A DNA stretch of 64,000 nucleotides from Bradyrhizobium sp. CSA112 (GCF_029051645.1 NZ_JAACFS010000005.1:186001-250000), one strand, 5' to 3'. Numbered from the stretch's first letter, positions 44,010 to 53,046 are shown. Notes: generated by a model not told the origin, from the sequence alone. Numbers and translations: made by a program.

Positions 44010-46031
44010 TCAAACGTCGAACAGGAAATCGTGCTTTGTGAGTTCACGGGGCCGTACGTCGGTGAGTTCGATCCGGTCGTCACCAACCTGGACCACCGTA
44101 TTCCCATGGTGGTCGCCCCAGATCCTCACATCGAAAAAGTCCAGGCGGCCGGCATTCTCAAACACCAGCATGTCGATGCCTGGATCGAAATCAGTGATCT
44201 CAGCTTTGGTGGATCCGAAATCAAACACGAATCGGTCAGCGCCGTCATTCCCCGTCATCGTCTGCCTGCCGGTTCCGGCGAACAGATAGTCGCCTTGCGG
44301 GCCGCCGATCAGCGTGTCGTTGTCATTGGAGCCGACGACGATCTGGCGGGCTTCGGGGTCTTCGGATTCCACGCCGCCGGCAAGGCCGGTGTGCCGCACA
44401 TAGGTGACGAAGACATCGTCCTGGATATGCTTGGTGTCGGTATTGCGCAGAATGATATCTGCCAGCGTCGTGCCTTTGATCTCGGACAACGTCCTGGAAT
44501 CAAACCCCTGATTCTCGAACCAGAACCGGTCGCCATCGCGCAACGCCTCGAACTGTCTCGCAATGATGGCCTGGAAGGTTTCGCCGACAAGCGCGCCAGG
44601 GACATGATTTTCCGACAAGCCGCCGGTCCACAGGCCGACATTATTTACATTGCCGTAAGCTGCTTTCAGTCCGGCCAGCGTTTCCGGGTCGCTCGTGATC
44701 TGGCTGAAATCCGTGTAGGGGTCGAGGCCGAGCGCTTCACGGGTCTGGTTGAGCGTGCCGAGGCCAAGGTCGCGCGCGCGCTGGATGTTAATTGCGGCGA
44801 GATCCATAGACACCGGTGGATCGAAGAGAAAATTGCGCAGGTCGTCGACGATGCGCGCATCGAGCGCCTGTGACGGATCGGCGGCCAGGTGGCGCAATTG
44901 TCCGTCGGCGCCGCCATTGTCAATGAAGTTTGCCGCCGGCTGGAAGAACACACCCTTGAGGTCTTCCTCGGAGCCGGCGATGACTTCGCCGTTTTCCGCA
45001 AGACCTTCGGTTTCGCCCGACACGATCGAATGTCCGAAGCGGAACGCCGCGGCGACGAATTCCAGTGACAGGTGAGGATCGACGCTGGGGTCATAACCGT
45101 CATAGGGCGTGAGCGCGTTCTTGCCCACGAGGTTTGGCAGGAACTCCGAATAGGTGATGTTGGCGATTTCTGCCGTCACGATGGCGCGGGCGTGATTGTA
45201 GAGCTGGTCGCCGCTCCAGTTCGGATGCTCAAGGTGCAGTTTGTCGACCCAATAGTTGTGTTCGCGCACGAACAGCGTGTGCAAGGCGGTAAGCGCCGGA
45301 TTTTCTGCGGCGCGGACGTCGCCGGCCACGACCATGCCGTCGACGATCGGCAGGTTGTTGCCCTGCGACGTCAGCATGTGGCCGTCGGCGGTGCGCAGGC
45401 TGGCGGCGGTCGCGGCGCTGGACCCATAGACCATCGAGGCGTCCAGCCAGGCGGTATTGGAATTGACCGCCATGGCTGGATTGGATGTGCCCGCACCGGT
45501 CGTGGGATCGATAATTGCGCGAGTGATCGGAATGACGGTGCCGTCGGGAAGCACGGGATCATCAGCCGGTACCATGACGCTGATATCGCTGACGCCGTCC
45601 GTCCGCGTCAGCGTCATGTCGTGATCGATGAACTGGCCCCAGGCGTACATGAAGGCGGAGACGCCTTCCGGGTTCGCCACATCAGGATCGCCGGCGCCGA
45701 CCACAAGATTGCTGATGGTGCGCGGATTGTTGCCGCTGAGCGGGACAGAAATGCCGTCGGCAAAATGCGCCTCGCCGATACGTCCGAATTCGGTGCCGGC
45801 AGCGTTGAGGGTGGAATCGGATTGATTGTTCTGTGAACCGTCGAAGCTGCGGTATTCGATTTTTACAGGCGGCGGATCCGGTTGGCACGGCGAACCATGA
45901 GGGCGATGAGACTCATTCGGGCCGTGAGAGCCATGCGATCGGTGCGGCAAAAAAGAATGGCCGGAAAAACCGCCGAAATGAAAATCGTCGTCTCCATCCT
46001 GGTTTCCCCAGGTTCGCTTGAACTGATGCAT
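44010..46031 (-). CDS. Animal-type haem peroxidase with RTX-like C-terminus
   Basis: A 673-residue haem peroxidase of the myeloperoxidase/peroxinectin superfamily. The distal haem pocket has His137 next to Asp138 in WGQFIDHDMT. The calcium-loop segment SNTAWLDASMVYGS and the motif REHNYW follow, and the proximal His is His334 in FRFGHSIVS. The first ~50 residues are His/Asp-rich with no signal peptide. The C-terminus has an RTX-like calcium repeat stretch (NDNDTLIGGPQGDYLFAGTG and GNDGADRFVFDF), suggesting type I secretion; no secretion genes are nearby. It makes reactive oxidants in relatives. Its promoter carries Mur-like boxes, and a strong terminator follows. Confidence 0.93.
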   Translation of the reverse strand: MHQFKRTWGNQDGDDDFHFGGFSGHSFLPHRSHGSHGPNESHRPHGSPCQPDPPPVKIEYRSFDGSQNNQSDSTLNAAGTEFGRIGEAHFADGISVPLSGNNPRTISNLVVGAGDPDVANPEGVSAFMYAWGQFIDHDMTLTRTDGVSDISVMVPADDPVLPDGTVIPITRAIIDPTTGAGTSNPAMAVNSNTAWLDASMVYGSSAATAASLRTADGHMLTSQGNNLPIVDGMVVAGDVRAAENPALTALHTLFVREHNYWVDKLHLEHPNWSGDQLYNHARAIVTAEIANITYSEFLPNLVGKNALTPYDGYDPSVDPHLSLEFVAAAFRFGHSIVSGETEGLAENGEVIAGSEEDLKGVFFQPAANFIDNGGADGQLRHLAADPSQALDARIVDDLRNFLFDPPVSMDLAAINIQRARDLGLGTLNQTREALGLDPYTDFSQITSDPETLAGLKAAYGNVNNVGLWTGGLSENHVPGALVGETFQAIIARQFEALRDGDRFWFENQGFDSRTLSEIKGTTLADIILRNTDTKHIQDDVFVTYVRHTGLAGGVESEDPEARQIVVGSNDNDTLIGGPQGDYLFAGTGRQTMTGNDGADRFVFDFGSTKAEITDFDPGIDMLVFENAGRLDFFDVRIWGDHHGNTVVQVGDDRIELTDVRPRELTKHDFLFDV

Positions 46032-46048
46032 TTGGCCGCCTCCCTCAG

Positions 46049-46105
46049 TTGCAATTGCGAATTATTTGCAAGTAATGTCACTAATGAGAGGCATTTGCAA
46101 TAAGG
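46049..46105. promoter_or_regulatory. Mur-like boxes upstream of the peroxidase gene
   Basis: TTGCGA-N5-TTGCAA at 46055-46071 matches the mntH upstream dyad in half-site and spacing. A further TTGCAA is at 46049-46054. TTGCAATAAGG at 46095-46105 is identical to 11 bases at 50017-50027 before mntH. Regulation by Mur (manganese-responsive Fur homologue) is inferred from the remembered rhizobial Mur-box pattern. Confidence 0.5.
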
Positions 46106-46130
46106 AAGCGCACGACGGTCAATTCCTCTC

Positions 46131-46212
46131 GTCATTCCGGGGCGCGCGAAGCGCGAGCCCGGAATCCATTCCACCAGAGAGCTCGCGCCAAAGAGGCGCG
46201 CCCCGGAATGAC
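46131..46212. repeat. Intergenic palindromic repeat, family E
   Basis: GTCATTCCGGGGCGCGCGAA and GGCGCGCCCCGGAATGAC are complementary ends. It lies in the 345-bp gap between the peroxidase start and the flotillin stop, which otherwise holds only the Mur-like boxes and the peroxidase promoter. Confidence 0.92.
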
Positions 46213-46376
46213 CGAGGGAGCAACGGTCATGCTTCTTGCCCAGCCACCACGGCCAAGCCCGTCTGCAAACCCGCGTGTTTCCCGACAAGAAAAGGAGAGA
46301 TTTCAAGAAAAAGGCCCGCCGCGACAGCGGCAGGCCTCGCTGGATTCCCGACTTGGCCGGCGTTTCGGCCGCTTGA

Positions 46377-48140
46377 TTACGATTTGGGGCCGAGCGTTGC
46401 CCTGCCCGCGCCCGAAATCGTCGTCGGCGGCGCTACATCATCGTCATCGATCTCAAGCGCAGCAGGCAGTCCGGCGGGGATTGCCGGTTGCTGCGCGGCC
46501 AGCGCGTTGGTCAGGCTGGTCAGGGCGTCCGGCCCTGCGGCGAAGCCGCCTTCGGCGAGGATCTTGTCGATGATCGGCTTGAAGGCCGAGACCGACAATA
46601 GCTGCGCCGCAAGGCCGTCGCCGAGGCCAAGGCCGTTACCGTGGCCATTCATGGCGCCATTGCCGCCGCGGCCGAGCATGCCGCCGGTGTCGAAGATCCG
46701 GATGTCCGAAATCTTCTCGATCGGCTTGACCGCTTCGGCCAGCGCGTTGGGAATGATGTTGATGCGCGCCAGCGTGAGATCGTAGTCGACCATCGCCGAG
46801 GAGAGCTTGTTGCGGGCTTCCGCCTTCAGCGCCGCCACCTCGGCCTCGGCCTGGCCGAGCGATTTGACGCCGGTCGCGCGGGTGATCGCGGCATCGGCAT
46901 CGGCCTTGGCCAGCATGGTGATGGCTTCCGCCTTGTTGGTCGCGGCCTGGTTCTCGGCTTCCGCCATCACGGTGATCGGCATCGCCTCGGTTTCGGCGGC
47001 CTTGCGCGCCGCGATCACGTTGATGATCTTGTCGCGTTCGGCGATTTCGACGGCTTTGGCGGTGGTGACCTTTTCTTCGGCTGCGATGGCAAGCGCCCGC
47101 GCTGTTTCGGCGACGGTCTGCGCCTCCGATTGCTCCTTGCTCTTGGTGGCGACCGCGATCGCGCTTTCCTGTGCGACGATCTGCAGGTCGCGCTCCATCT
47201 CCGTGTTGCGGCGTTTCACCGCGAGATCGGCCTCGATCTTCCTGGTGTCGCGCAACTGGTTGGCTTCGGTCTGCTTGTTGGCGACCGCCAGTTCCTGCTG
47301 GATGCGGTATTCCGCTTCGTTCTGCAGCGCGGTCTGCTCGACCTGTGCGGTCTGCGCGCGCATGGCGGCGGTCTTGTTGGCGATGTCGCGCTGCTGCGCC
47401 AGCTCCGCCTCGCGCTTGGTGGCTTCGATCGTCAGCGTGGTCTGGCGGGCGACGAGGTCCTGCTGCGCGATGTTCACTTCGGTGGTGCGGACGATCTGGT
47501 TGCGCTCCTGCTCGCGTTCCCTGGTGATCTTGGTCAGGGTCGTCAGGCCGTGGGCGTCGAAGAAATTGCTCGGGTTGAAATGCTTGATGTCGCTCTGGTC
47601 GAGCCGCGTCAGCGACACCGATTCGAGTTCGAGGCCGTTGTTCTGGATGTCGGCGCCGACCGCTTCCTGCACTGACTTTACGAAGGTCGCGCGCTGCTCC
47701 TGCAGCTCCTCGAGGTTCATGGTGGCCGCCACCGAACGCAGGCCGTCGACGAATTTGGCCTCGATCAGCTCGCGCAGCTCGCCGGCATTGTTGGTGCGGC
47801 TGCCCAGCGTCTGCGCGGCGAGCGCGATCGACGAGCTGTCGGGTTTGACGCGCAGGTAGAATTCGGCGCCGATATCGACGCGCATGCGATCCTTGGTGAT
47901 CAGCGAATCCGGACCGCCGCGGGCGACCTCGAGCCGCAGCGTCTTCAGGTTGACCGCAGCCGTCGAGTGAAAGACCGGAAGGACGATCGAACCGCCGTCG
48001 AGGACGACTTTCTGGCCGCCGAGGCCGGTGCGGACATAGGCTTCGTCACGCGTGGAGCGGCGGTAGAGTTTGGCAAGCAGGAGACCGATAACAAGAACGA
48101 CAATGACGCCAATAACGACGGGTACAGCAAGTTCCCACAT
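46377..48140 (-). CDS. Flotillin-family membrane scaffold protein (YqiK-like)
   Basis: A 587-residue protein with one N-terminal membrane helix (about residues 5-24), a PHB/SPFH domain (roughly 35-220; VARGGPDSLITKDRMRVDIG) and a long Ala/Glu-rich coiled coil (about 220-480) typical of flotillins. After it come a Gly/Asn-rich linker and a short C-terminal helical region. Flotillins organise membrane microdomains. The order YqiJ then flotillin matches E. coli yqiJ-yqiK. The start is 3 bases after the yqiJ-like stop, so it is third in a three-gene operon. Confidence 0.93.
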   Translation of the reverse strand: MWELAVPVVIGVIVVLVIGLLLAKLYRRSTRDEAYVRTGLGGQKVVLDGGSIVLPVFHSTAAVNLKTLRLEVARGGPDSLITKDRMRVDIGAEFYLRVKPDSSSIALAAQTLGSRTNNAGELRELIEAKFVDGLRSVAATMNLEELQEQRATFVKSVQEAVGADIQNNGLELESVSLTRLDQSDIKHFNPSNFFDAHGLTTLTKITREREQERNQIVRTTEVNIAQQDLVARQTTLTIEATKREAELAQQRDIANKTAAMRAQTAQVEQTALQNEAEYRIQQELAVANKQTEANQLRDTRKIEADLAVKRRNTEMERDLQIVAQESAIAVATKSKEQSEAQTVAETARALAIAAEEKVTTAKAVEIAERDKIINVIAARKAAETEAMPITVMAEAENQAATNKAEAITMLAKADADAAITRATGVKSLGQAEAEVAALKAEARNKLSSAMVDYDLTLARINIIPNALAEAVKPIEKISDIRIFDTGGMLGRGGNGAMNGHGNGLGLGDGLAAQLLSVSAFKPIIDKILAEGGFAAGPDALTSLTNALAAQQPAIPAGLPAALEIDDDDVAPPTTISGAGRATLGPKS

Positions 48141-48143
48141 GTT

Positions 48144-48803
48144 TTAAGCCCTGTCTGAACGTTGTTGCGCAATGAGGTCGGTTGGTGCGGAAATGGCGAT
48201 AAAGCTCTTGGCGTCACGGTCGACCAGCAACACGCTGGCGCCGACCGGAAGCGGCGTGGATTCGGGACTGGCGCGCGCCACCAGAGAGTGCCAGTTGCCG
48301 AAGACATCCTTGAGACGGACGCGGCCGGGCAGTCCCTGGTCGAGCGGCCCGATCGAAACTTCGGCGACATGGCCGATGAAATCGGCCTCCTCGACCGCAT
48401 AGGTCTCGTCGCGCGGAATGATGCGGGCGATGCCGCGGCTGGTGACGCGGATGACGGGAAGACTGCAGGCTGCGGCCGCAAGCGCGGCGATCGAGGCCGG
48501 GATCGAAATCCCCACACCGTGCGCGAGGCCCTGCAGGAAGAATCCCGCGATCGAGAACACGCCGAGCGCGAGAATGATCAGGATCAACAGCGGCAGACGT
48601 CCCGCGTTGATCCACAAAAACAATCCGCCGAGGCCGTTGCCGCTGTCGGCGTCCACGGTGACTTCCTTGCCGACGAGTTCGCTGATCGAGAAGCCGACCA
48701 GCGTCGCCAGTAATTCGATTCCGCCGAGCGCCAGCATGATCGCTGCAGCCACGGCGAAGGGCCGCACGTCCGGCGCCAGCAGGATGTCCGTCAGGGCACT
48801 CAT
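48144..48803 (-). CDS. YqiJ-like (DUF1449/OB-fold) membrane protein
   Basis: A 219-residue inner-membrane protein with three to four helices in the first ~125 residues (AAAIMLALGGIELLATLVGF, LPLLILIILALGVFSIAGFF, AAACSLPV), then a soluble C-terminal OB-fold-like domain with GHVAEVSIGPLDQGLPGRV and GASVLLVDRD. NfeD/YqiJ-type proteins accompany flotillins across bacteria and probably anchor or modulate them. Its start overlaps the PspA-fusion stop by four bases (ATGA). Confidence 0.88.
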   Translation of the reverse strand: MSALTDILLAPDVRPFAVAAAIMLALGGIELLATLVGFSISELVGKEVTVDADSGNGLGGLFLWINAGRLPLLILIILALGVFSIAGFFLQGLAHGVGISIPASIAALAAAACSLPVIRVTSRGIARIIPRDETYAVEEADFIGHVAEVSIGPLDQGLPGRVRLKDVFGNWHSLVARASPESTPLPVGASVLLVDRDAKSFIAISAPTDLIAQQRSDRA

Positions 48804-49930
48804 TGCTGCGATTTGATCCTTTCAAGGCGGGCCGCGATTTCCTTTTCGCGGTGTAGGCGGTCGAGTTCGTCGAGCTCCTTGTCGCCGGGCACGCCGGCGG
48901 CGGGCACACCTGTGACGCGGGCGATCGCGGCCATGGCCCGATCGGGACTCACTATCTTAGTCGCACCAGCCGCGCGTCCGGTTTCCTGCGGCGAATGCTT
49001 TTCGAGGCTCGCTTCGAGATCGGCGAGACGGGTTTCAGCTTCACGACGCGCGCCAAGCATCGCCTGTAACGCCTTGGTCTGCTCGTCGATTTCGAGCTCG
49101 ATGAAATCCATCGCGCGTTCGAGTGCAGTGCCTTGCGATTCCAAATCAATTTGCCGTGCAACGCCGGCGCGCGCGAGATCCTCGCGGTTTTCTGCAACCG
49201 CAAGACGAATCTTGTCCGTCAGCCCGGCAATTTCGGCGTCGAGTTCTTCGCGCCGGCGCTTGAGGCGGAACTCCTCCGCGCGCGACTTGCCGAGCGCATG
49301 CCGCGCTTCATCGGCGCCGGCGTCGATCTCGCGGATCGCCTGCTTGACCAGCGCGACCTTGTTGCTGTTCTCGGCATTGTCGATGGTCTCGCTGGCGATG
49401 GCGGCAAGAAGTCTGCCCATACGCGCAAGGATGCCCTCGTGAACCATGGTCTTCTCCTCCGGTGCTGTGGATTTCGATTTGACGGCGATGTGGATTTCGT
49501 AGGCGCGGCCGTCCGAGACCAAGTGAGCCGGGAAGGGACTTTCCCAGCCGGCAAGATAGCCGGGGACCTCGAACGGAACCAACACGCGTCCTTTGACAGT
49601 GCTAATAGTCAGTGAAGTAGGCCCCTTGATCGCGAACAACTTGTCGTCGAGTGGAATTTTGCGCACCGCGGTATCCGCCACATAGTTGGCGCGGTCACGC
49701 AACCCGAGCGTGACAAGGCGGGCCGGCAGGCCGGTTTCGTTACGAATCCTTTCGTAAGCCTGGGCATGAAGAGCGACGAGGTTCGCACCGACAGGCGCGA
49801 CCTCGGCGAGGATCTCCATCATCCGGCCGTACGCAGCAAAGGTCGCCTCGAACGCCGCAATGGCGGCCTCGTCGGGGGCGAGGGCGTATCGCAGTGTGGC
49901 CGTGGGCGTTTCGACTGGAAGCTTGATCAT
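48800..49930 (-). CDS. PspA/IM30 protein with TnpB-like N-terminal domain
   Basis: A 376-residue protein in two parts. Residues ~10-152 resemble the N-terminal region of TnpB (IS200/IS605 OrfB): LRYALAPDEAAIAAFEATF, ALHAQAYERIRNETGLPARL, and the barrel strands TISTVKGRVLVPFEVPGYL and AHLVSDGRAYEIHIAVK. The RuvC nuclease that should follow is absent. Residues ~162-376 are a PspA/IM30 coiled coil (GILARMGRLLAAI, VKQAIREIDAGADEARHAL). PspA proteins protect stressed membranes. An internal ATG at 49447 begins the PspA part exactly and has GGAGGAG 6 bases upstream, so a PspA-only product is possible. ATG 49930 is preferred over GTG 49948. The PspA call is firm; the TnpB likeness is pattern recognition. 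Confidence 0.82.
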   Translation of the reverse strand: MIKLPVETPTATLRYALAPDEAAIAAFEATFAAYGRMMEILAEVAPVGANLVALHAQAYERIRNETGLPARLVTLGLRDRANYVADTAVRKIPLDDKLFAIKGPTSLTISTVKGRVLVPFEVPGYLAGWESPFPAHLVSDGRAYEIHIAVKSKSTAPEEKTMVHEGILARMGRLLAAIASETIDNAENSNKVALVKQAIREIDAGADEARHALGKSRAEEFRLKRRREELDAEIAGLTDKIRLAVAENREDLARAGVARQIDLESQGTALERAMDFIELEIDEQTKALQAMLGARREAETRLADLEASLEKHSPQETGRAAGATKIVSPDRAMAAIARVTGVPAAGVPGDKELDELDRLHREKEIAARLERIKSQQ

Positions 49931-50005
49931 GTCTGCAGCGTAAAGCACTTCTTCAGTACTTTATAAGATGTGCGGCGGTATCATTTCCGTGATCGCTAGA
50001 TGCAG

Positions 50006-50022
50006 TTGCAAATGAGTTGCAA
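50006..50022. promoter_or_regulatory. Mur-like box between the PspA-fusion gene and mntH
   Basis: TTGCAA-ATGAG-TTGCAA is a perfect 6-bp dyad with a 5-base spacer, similar to manganese-responsive Mur boxes of rhizobia as I remember them. It lies 30 bases before the chosen mntH start and could act on both divergent genes. Confidence 0.6.
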
Positions 50023-50051
50023 TAAGGGTGGATTTCGGTCATCTTGTTTGG

Positions 50052-51425
50052 ATGGACGCCCGAACGCCCGCCGAGAGCTTGCCTATGACTGATGCGACTG
50101 CCGCCGGTTGGCGCGCCGAGGCCGCCGCTGGCATCCAGCCCAGCCTGCCCGAGGTCAATTCGACCATCTCGGTACCCTTTGGCGGGCATTGGTCTCGCCG
50201 GCTGCTGGCCTTTCTCGGCCCCGGCTACCTGGTCTCGGTCGGTTACATGGACCCCGGCAACTGGGCGACCGACCTCGCGGGCGGTTCGAAGTTCGGCTAC
50301 ACGCTGCTGGCGGTCATCCTGATGTCGAACCTGATGGCGATCCTGCTGCAGGCGCTGGCCGCGCGCCTTGGCATCGTCACCGACCGCGATCTCGCGCAGG
50401 CCTGCCGCGCCAGCTTTTCGCGCCCGGTCAACTTCCTGCTCTGGGTGGTCTGCGAGGCCGCGATCATCGCCTGCGATCTCGCTGAGGTCATCGGCACGGC
50501 AATCGCCCTGAACCTGCTGTTCGGCATTCCCCTGATCTGGGGCGCGCTGATCACCGCTCTCGACGCCTTCCTGCTGCTCTTGCTGATGAACAAAGGCTTC
50601 CGCTTCCTCGAAGCCTTCGTGATCTCGCTCCTGATCGTCATCGCGGTCTGCTTTGCGGTCCAGATCACGGCAGCGGCGCCGCCGGTGGCCGCGGTGCTGA
50701 AGGGCTTTGTGCCGTCGCCCCAGATCGTCACCAATCCGGAGATGCTCTACATCGCGATCGGCATCATCGGCGCCACGGTGATGCCGCATAATCTCTATCT
50801 GCACTCCTCGATCGTGCAGACCCGCGCCTATGAACGGAACGACAAGGGCCGCCGCGAGGCGATCAGATGGGCGACGACGGACTCGACCATCGCGCTGATG
50901 CTGGCGCTGTTCATTAACGCCGCGATCCTGATCGTCGCCGCCGCCACCTTCCATGCGACCGGCCGCACCGAGGTCGCCGAAATCGGCCAGGCATATGAGC
51001 TGCTGTCGCCGCTATTGGGCCTCGGCATCGCCTCGACGCTGTTTGCGGTCGCGCTGCTTGCCTCTGGCCTGAATTCGACGGTGACGGCAACGCTGGCCGG
51101 CCAGATCGTGATGGAAGGCTTTCTGCATCTGCGCCTGCCGAGCTGGGCGCGGCGGCTGCTGACGCGTGGTATCGCCATCGTCCCGGTCGTGATCGTCACC
51201 GCGCTCTATGGCGAGCGGGGCACCGGCCAGCTCCTGGTGTTCAGCCAGGTCATCCTGTCGATGCAGTTACCGTTCGCAGTCATCCCGCTGGTGAAGTTCG
51301 TTTCCGACCGGCGCAAGATGGGCAAGTTTGCCATTCCCCGAAGCGTGGCGGTGGTGGCGTGGATCGTGGCCGGCGTGATCGTCGCGCTGAACGTGAAGCT
51401 GTTGTTCGAGGCGTTCTTCGGGTGA
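50052..51425 (+). CDS. mntH: Nramp-family manganese/iron importer
   Basis: Proton-coupled importer of Mn2+ (and Fe2+) in the inner membrane. From ATG 50052 it has 457 residues and about eleven helices. Helix 1 carries the metal-binding motif [17 protein letters not shown]; helix 6 has [11 protein letters not shown] with the conserved Met and His. GTG 50028 lies only five bases from the Mur-like dyad, so it is less likely; ATG 50085 is another option with GAGAG upstream. In Bradyrhizobium mntH is known to be Mur-regulated, which fits the box upstream. Confidence 0.95.
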   Translation: MDARTPAESLPMTDATAAGWRAEAAAGIQPSLPEVNSTISVPFGGHWSRRLLAFLGPGYLVSVGYMDPGNWATDLAGGSKFGYTLLAVILMSNLMAILLQALAARLGIVTDRDLAQACRASFSRPVNFLLWVVCEAAIIACDLAEVIGTAIALNLLFGIPLIWGALITALDAFLLLLLMNKGFRFLEAFVISLLIVIAVCFAVQITAAAPPVAAVLKGFVPSPQIVTNPEMLYIAIGIIGATVMPHNLYLHSSIVQTRAYERNDKGRREAIRWATTDSTIALMLALFINAAILIVAAATFHATGRTEVAEIGQAYELLSPLLGLGIASTLFAVALLASGLNSTVTATLAGQIVMEGFLHLRLPSWARRLLTRGIAIVPVVIVTALYGERGTGQLLVFSQVILSMQLPFAVIPLVKFVSDRRKMGKFAIPRSVAVVAWIVAGVIVALNVKLLFEAFFG

Positions 51426-51435
51426 GGCGGGATTC

Positions 51436-51513
51436 GTAGCCCGGATGGAGCGCAGCGCAATCCGGAGCCGCGAGTCAAGATTCCCGGATTGCGCTGCGCT
51501 CCATCCGGGCTAC
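51436..51513. repeat. Intergenic palindromic repeat, related to family A
   Basis: GTAGCCCGGATGGAGCGCAG and its near-perfect complement at the right end (CTGCGCTCCATCCGGGCTAC), plus CAATCCGG and CCGGATTG inside. It separates the convergent ends of mntH and bpt and may terminate both. Confidence 0.95.
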
Positions 51514-51519
51514 GACAGC

Positions 51520-52296
51520 CTAATCCTGCGGCTCGGTCAGCATTTCGCCTGACGCATCCACGCGCAGCCAGCCTGACGGCGCCAGCCGCTGCTGCGGCAG
51601 GAAGCGGCCCTTATAATCCATCTTCTTGGAGCCTTCGATCCAGTAGCCGAGATAGACGTAAGGCAGTCCGAGCCGGCGGGCGCGGGTGATGTGATCGAGG
51701 ATCATGAAGGTTCCGAGCGAGCGGCTCTGCTGCGACGGCTCGAAGAACGAGTACACCATCGACAGCCCGTCGCTGAGCACGTCGGTGAGCGCCACCGCGA
51801 TCAGCTCCTCGCCGCGCCCGGTGATGCCGGTGTCGACGCCGCGCTTGCGGTATTCGATGATGCGGGTCTCGACATGGCTGTCTTCCACCATCATCGCGTA
51901 GTCGAGCACGGTCATGTCGGCCATGCCGCCATGGCGGTGGCGTTTGTCGAGATAGGCGCGGAACACCGAATACTGTTCCGAGGTCGGCACCGCGCTGCGC
52001 TGTTCGCCGATGATGTCGGCGTTGCGCGCCAGGACCTTCTTGAAGTTGCGCGAGGGGCGGAATTCGTTGGCGATGACGCGCACGGAAACGCAGGCGCGGC
52101 ACTGGTCGCAGGCCGGGCGGTAGGCGATTGACTGGCTGCGGCGGAAGCCGCCATGGGTCAGGAGGTCGTTGAGGTCGCCGGCCTTGTCGCCGACCAGGTG
52201 CGTGAACACCTTGCGCTCGTGTCGGCCCGGCAGATAGGGGCAGGGCGAGGGCGCCGTCAGGTAGAACTGCGGGGTGTCACGCGAGTGTTGGGTCAC
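51520..52296 (-). CDS. bpt: Aspartate/glutamate leucyltransferase
   Basis: Adds Leu to N-terminal Asp or Glu of proteins, marking them for ClpS-ClpAP degradation (N-degron pathway). The 258-residue protein has the N-terminal cysteine cluster [16 protein letters not shown], and [20 protein letters not shown] as the conserved catalytic-domain motif; these features belong to the ATE1/Bpt family. The start appears to be GTG 52296, with GGAGG unusually far upstream. Confidence 0.93.
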   Translation of the reverse strand: MTQHSRDTPQFYLTAPSPCPYLPGRHERKVFTHLVGDKAGDLNDLLTHGGFRRSQSIAYRPACDQCRACVSVRVIANEFRPSRNFKKVLARNADIIGEQRSAVPTSEQYSVFRAYLDKRHRHGGMADMTVLDYAMMVEDSHVETRIIEYRKRGVDTGITGRGEELIAVALTDVLSDGLSMVYSFFEPSQQSRSLGTFMILDHITRARRLGLPYVYLGYWIEGSKKMDYKGRFLPQQRLAPSGWLRVDASGEMLTEPQD

Positions 52297-52382
52297 GTCG
52301 GGTCGTCAGGCCTCCGAAACAAATCAACCATAGCGCTTTCGCGCGAAGTAGACACCGGTCGCGTTAAGAAAACGCCTTAAAA

Positions 52383-52431
52383 CGAAAAAGCGCCGGCCCG
52401 TCCCTGCTTCATCCGGGGCCGGACCGGCTCT
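52383..52431 (-). terminator. Probable rho-independent terminator after the RDD gene
   Basis: On the minus strand GCCGGTCCGGCCCC pairs with GGGACGGGCCGGC (one wobble, small bulge), followed by GCTTTTTCG. Confidence 0.75.
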
Positions 52432-52476
52432 AACATCGCGCCCCGAGGGCTCACGGTCAATTAGTTTGCTGCTCGC

Positions 52477-53046
52477 TCAGTAGCTGCTGCGTGCCGACGG
52501 CGCTACCTGGGTACGAACCGAGCTGTTGATGACCACGGTTCCCAGGATAATGTCGTGCAGCAGCCGGCGGCGCCCGTTGAACAGCCCGACCAGCAGCACC
52601 AGCGGCGTCAGGAACGAGATCGAGAGCCAGTACAGCACGGCATGGCAGGCGCCGAGCACGAAATAGCCCGGTGCGCCGTACCAGGTGCGCACTTCCAGAT
52701 CCATCGCACGCATGCCGAGGGTGGCCGAATGCGGCCCGCCGATTGAGGCGCCGTAATAGACGATCGCCCACACGATGGTCGCAGGCCAGGCCAGCCAGAA
52801 CAGCATCCAGCCGAGACCCAGCGTGATGATGCCGAACAGGCCGATGAAGATGTAACCGAGGATCACGGGCACCGACAGCACGATGAGGTCGATCAGGAAC
52901 GCAAACACCCGCCGCGTCCGCACGCCGCGAAACAGTTCCGGCTGCAGATCGGGATCGAACGCATGCGGCGGCACCCCGCCGTCGTTCCGCCAGGCGCCGC
53001 CAGCATTCGAAGCGCCGCCGGTATTGCCAGAGCCGCTATAAGACAT
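52477..53046 (-). CDS. RDD-family membrane protein
   Basis: A 189-residue inner-membrane protein. A Gly/Asn-rich N-terminal ~40 residues precede the RDD core: RTRRVFAFLIDLIVLSVPVI in the first helix, and GMRAMDLEVRTW after the second. The third and fourth hydrophobic segments are CHAVLYWLSISFLTPLVLLV and the C-terminal region with RRRLLHDIILGTVV. Function is unknown; some RDD proteins act as ion antiporters. ATG 53046 has GGAGGACGG upstream. It is transcribed alone between hemB and bpt. Confidence 0.9.
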   Translation of the reverse strand: MSYSGSGNTGGASNAGGAWRNDGGVPPHAFDPDLQPELFRGVRTRRVFAFLIDLIVLSVPVILGYIFIGLFGIITLGLGWMLFWLAWPATIVWAIVYYGASIGGPHSATLGMRAMDLEVRTWYGAPGYFVLGACHAVLYWLSISFLTPLVLLVGLFNGRRRLLHDIILGTVVINSSVRTQVAPSARSSY

